Made by a program: the position numbers and the translations under genes. Below the pieces are notes generated by a model that was not told where the DNA came from, made no database searches, and worked only from the letters and a program-made list of their open reading frames with translations. From NCBI GenBank assembly GCA_934615635.1, contig CAKTTT010000127.1, forward strand, positions 1 through 6,908: DNA of 6,908 nucleotides. Direction: 5' to 3'. Position 1 is the first letter of the stretch. Each line of letters opens with the position of its first letter. Below, piece after piece: positions 4,326-6,908 of the stretch. The stretch comes from an uncultured Eubacteriales bacterium (lineage in GTDB: Bacteria > Bacillota > Clostridia > Oscillospirales > Acutalibacteraceae).

Positions 4326-5888
4326 TTGAAACCGACCGCCCTGCTTCTGCTGACCGCCGCCAGCGCCGCCTATGTTTACGTACAGGCGGTGTATTTTGTG
4401 CATATGCTGCAGCTCAATTCCTATCGTCCGGAGCGATATGCCGCCTGGCGGCGGGAAAACCGCGACCGGCTGCTTTCCCCCTTGCGGCTGGCGGCGCCGC
4501 TCCTTCTGCTGCTTTTTGCTGGCCTGACCCCTTTGATGGGCGGGTGGGCGTCCATTGCCGCCGTCATCCCCTTGGGGCTGTTCGCCCTGCTGAACGTGCC
4601 GCCCCGGGCCAAGAAGCCGTTGGTGTTCACCCACCGGGTGATGCGCCTGTTCGGCACGCTGGCGCTGCTGTTCGCTATAGCGGCCGCGGCCGCCTGGCTG
4701 CTGCCGCTATGGGCGGCGCCGGCGGTCTACGGGGCGTTTTCCTTCCCGGTTTTCTGGTGGGTGGCGCTGGCCAACCGGATCAACGGTCCCCTGGAGCGGG
4801 CGCTGGCCAACCGGTATGTCCGGGATGCCCGCCGCCGCCTGGAAAACTCTCCCCGGCTGACGGTGATCGGCATCACCGGCAGCTATGGGAAGACCAGCGC
4901 CAAGAACTTCCTCCACGCCCTGCTGTCCGTCAAATACAATGTGCTGATGACCCCGGAGAGCTACAATACCACCATGGGGGTGGTGCGCACCATCCGGGAG
5001 CAGTTGCGGCCCAGCCATCAGATTTTCATCGCCGAAATGGGAGCGAAAAACCCGGGCGATATCCGGGAAATCTGCGATCTGGTCCGGCCCCGTTACGGCA
5101 TGATCACCTCCATAGGGGAGCAGCATCTGGAAACCTTCGGCACGGTGGAGAATATCATCCGCACCAAATTTGAACTGGCGGACGCCCTGCCGCCGGAAGG
5201 CCGGGCCTTTCTCAACTATGACAATCTCCATATCCGGGGCCGGATCGTGAAAAACGTCCCCACCGTCACCTATGGGGTGGAGGGGGATGCAGGCGCCATG
5301 TACACCGCCTCGGATATCGCCGTGGATGCGGGGGGCTCCCGCTTCACCGTCACGGCGCCGGGCGGGGAAAGCCGGGTGTTCACCACCCGTCTGTTGGGCG
5401 TTCACAATATCCAAAATCTCGTGGGCTGCATTGCCGTCGCCCACACCCTGGGCCTGACGCTGGAGGAATTGGTCTATCCGGTGCGGATGCTCAAGCCGGT
5501 GCCCCACCGGCTGCAGCTGCTGCCCAACGGCTATATCGACGACGCCTATAATTCCAATCCCGCCGGCTTCCGGGCCGCTCTGGATGTGCTCAGCCGGTTT
5601 GAGGGCCAGCGGGTGCTGGTGACGCCGGGCATGGTGGAGCTGGGACAGCGGCAGGCGGAGCTGAACCGGGAGCTGGGGGCCTACGCGGCGCCGCGCTGCG
5701 ATTATGTCGTCCTGGTGGGGGAGAAGCAGGCGCCGCCGCTGTTGGAGGGGCTTACCGCCGCGGGCTTCGCCGCACAGCGGATATTCGTGGCCAAGACCCT
5801 TCAGGAGGGGCTGAACTGGGTGAACGGCCTGCCCTTCGACCGTCTGCGGACGGTGCTGCTGGAAAACGATCTGCCCGATAATTTTTAA
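4326..5888 (+). CDS. murF: Membrane-anchored MurF-like Mur ligase (D-Ala-D-Ala-adding)
   Basis: ATP-dependent Mur ligase, 520 residues, most like MurF, which adds D-Ala-D-Ala to the UDP-MurNAc-tripeptide. The N-terminal 150 residues are a multi-pass membrane domain: hydrophobic stretches at about 4-27, 54-71, 74-90, 108-128 and 130-149, split by a basic loop (34-54). The ligase core follows: P-loop GITGSYGKTS (182-191), substrate motif TPESYNTTMGV (209-219), EMGAKNPGDI (237-246) with the catalytic-type Glu237, EQHLETFG (265-272) and KFE (281-283). The C-terminal domain has GVHNIQN (358-364) and DDAYNSNPAGFRAALDVL (405-422), a MurF hallmark. Canonical MurF is about 450 residues and opens with a UDP-sugar-binding domain; that domain is not recognisable here, and the membrane domain occupies its place. 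TTG 4326 is set by GGAGG. Position before ddl supports the MurF call. A ligase acting on another or lipid-linked substrate is the main alternative, so the symbol is tentative. Confidence 0.85.
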   Translation: MKPTALLLLTAASAAYVYVQAVYFVHMLQLNSYRPERYAAWRRENRDRLLSPLRLAAPLLLLLFAGLTPLMGGWASIAAVIPLGLFALLNVPPRAKKPLVFTHRVMRLFGTLALLFAIAAAAAWLLPLWAAPAVYGAFSFPVFWWVALANRINGPLERALANRYVRDARRRLENSPRLTVIGITGSYGKTSAKNFLHALLSVKYNVLMTPESYNTTMGVVRTIREQLRPSHQIFIAEMGAKNPGDIREICDLVRPRYGMITSIGEQHLETFGTVENIIRTKFELADALPPEGRAFLNYDNLHIRGRIVKNVPTVTYGVEGDAGAMYTASDIAVDAGGSRFTVTAPGGESRVFTTRLLGVHNIQNLVGCIAVAHTLGLTLEELVYPVRMLKPVPHRLQLLPNGYIDDAYNSNPAGFRAALDVLSRFEGQRVLVTPGMVELGQRQAELNRELGAYAAPRCDYVVLVGEKQAPPLLEGLTAAGFAAQRIFVAKTLQEGLNWVNGLPFDRLRTVLLENDLPDNF

Positions 5889-5908
5889 TGGAATCGAGTT
5901 GTTGCGTG

Positions 5909-6908
5909 ATGAAAACCAAGGTCGCCGTCCTCTTTGGAGGCCGCAGCGTGGAGCATGAGGTGTCCATCATCTCCGGCATTCAGGCCTTCGCCGCCCTGGA
6001 CCGGGACAAATATGAGCCTGTGCCTGTCTACATCACCAAGGATAACCGCTTTTACACCGGCCCGCATATGGGAGAGATCGAGCGGTACAGAAACATGGAC
6101 GCCTGCCTGCGGGAGGCGCAGCGGGTGCTGCTGGTTCCCGGCGAGGCGGGAGTGGAGATGGTGCGCTATCCTATGAAGCGGTTCCGGGAGAATGTGGTGG
6201 GAAGCTTTGACGTGGCCATACCGGTGGTCCACGGCACCAATGTGGAGGACGGCACCCTGATGGGGTTCCTGGAGATGCTGGGGGTGCCCTATGCCTCCTG
6301 CGACGTCACCGCGTCGGCGCTGGGGATGGACAAATACCTGATGAAGGCCGCCATGAAGCAGGCGGGGCTGCCGGTGCTGGATGCCCTCCAGTTCACAGGA
6401 AAGGCTTATGCTCTGGACAGCGACGGCGTCATGGACCAGATCGAAGGAAAATTCCCTTATCCGCTAATCGTCAAGCCGGTGAATCTGGGGTCGTCGGTGG
6501 GCATCTCCAAGGCGGGGGATCGGGGGGGACTGCGGCAGGCGCTGGATACCGCCCTGGGCTTTTCCGCCCGGGTATTGGTGGAGCCGGCGGTGCAGAACTT
6601 GCGGGAAATCAACTGCGCGGTGCTGGGGGATGCAGACGATGCGGAGGCCTCGGTGTGCGAGGAGCCGGCGGGGTGCGACGAGATCCTCAGCTATAAGGAC
6701 AAATATCTCAGCGGCGGCAAAGGCGCCAAGGCCGGGGGAGCCAAAACGGCGGGCATGAGCAGCCTCAAGCGCCGTTGTCCGGCGGATATCCCCGAGGAGC
6801 TGGCCCAGCGGGTGCGGCATCTGGCGGTGGATACCTTCCGCGCCCTGGGCTGTTCCGGCGTGGCCCGGATCGATTTCCTCAACGACACCCTGTCCGGAGC
6901 ATTATGGG
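5909..6908 (+). CDS. ddl: D-alanine--D-alanine ligase, 3' end beyond window
   Basis: ATP-grasp enzyme joining two D-alanines for the peptidoglycan stem peptide; cytoplasmic. The 333 residues present show GGRSVEHEVS (10-19) with E15 equivalent to DdlB E15, VEDGTLMG (112-119), KPVNLGSSVGISK (189-201) with K189 for ATP and S195 equivalent to DdlB S150, VEP (224-226), SYKDKYLSGG (261-270) and RID (320-322) equivalent to R255 and D257 of DdlB. The omega-loop K265-Y266 pair indicates D-Ala rather than D-lactate as the second substrate. The loop after it (268-283) is extended and rich in Gly, Ala and Lys. The last Mg-binding Glu and Asn lie past the window edge, so the gene is partial. ATG 5909 matches the usual MKTKVAVLFGG start. 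ATG 5888 is in frame and overlaps the Mur ligase stop as TAATG, adding seven residues. Neither start has a strong ribosome-binding site, which suggests translational coupling. Confidence 0.95.
   Translation, partial: MKTKVAVLFGGRSVEHEVSIISGIQAFAALDRDKYEPVPVYITKDNRFYTGPHMGEIERYRNMDACLREAQRVLLVPGEAGVEMVRYPMKRFRENVVGSFDVAIPVVHGTNVEDGTLMGFLEMLGVPYASCDVTASALGMDKYLMKAAMKQAGLPVLDALQFTGKAYALDSDGVMDQIEGKFPYPLIVKPVNLGSSVGISKAGDRGGLRQALDTALGFSARVLVEPAVQNLREINCAVLGDADDAEASVCEEPAGCDEILSYKDKYLSGGKGAKAGGAKTAGMSSLKRRCPADIPEELAQRVRHLAVDTFRALGCSGVARIDFLNDTLSGALW

Noticed and set aside
4707..5507. Minus-strand frame of 266 codons opposite the Mur ligase
   Set aside because: Shadow frame of a gene with complete Mur ligase motifs; no promoter or ribosome-binding site was looked for beyond the immediate context, and no domain is visible.

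Overview
The window looks like chromosomal DNA from a GC-rich member of the Clostridia, possibly an Oscillospiraceae-type gut bacterium. This is inferred from four things: a G5/3D-domain cell-wall protein of a kind typical of Gram-positive spore-forming lineages, a Clostridia-style D-Ala-D-Ala ligase, sigma-A promoters with extended -10 elements, and GTG and TTG starts behind strong Shine-Dalgarno sites. All genes recognised are on the + strand.

Layout. Positions 1-130 hold a 15-bp perfect inverted repeat that overlaps the -35 of an extended -10 promoter. A complete DEAD-box RNA helicase follows (131-1339) and ends at a textbook terminator (1457-1489). Positions 1340-2181 are an 840-bp gap without a confident gene. 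The gap starts with a chain of small stem-loops and a possible 26-codon ORF. It continues as clearly AT-richer DNA with several dyads, and ends in a near-consensus sigma-A promoter (TTGACA-N18-TATAAT) with a structured leader of about 160 nt. That promoter drives a secreted or membrane-anchored DUF348-G5-3D protein (2182-3240), which is closed by another strong terminator (3250-3278).

A third promoter (3483-3511) starts a tight operon: an alpha/beta hydrolase (GTG start, 3545-4309), a membrane-anchored MurF-like Mur ligase (TTG start, 4326-5888) and a D-alanine--D-alanine ligase (5909 to beyond the window edge). Ddl would make D-Ala-D-Ala, and the Mur ligase would attach it to the peptidoglycan stem-peptide precursor. 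The hydrolase's role is unknown. With the upstream 3D protein, a likely cell-wall lytic or remodelling enzyme, the right two thirds of the window is about cell-wall metabolism.

No confident novel system was found. The points most worth a second look are the Mur ligase, whose usual N-terminal UDP-sugar-binding domain appears to be replaced by a multi-pass membrane domain; the structured leader of the 3D protein gene; and the AT-rich 1560-2010 segment, which could be a dispersed repeat or an unrecognised RNA element. No tRNA, rRNA, CRISPR array, transposase or attachment site was seen.
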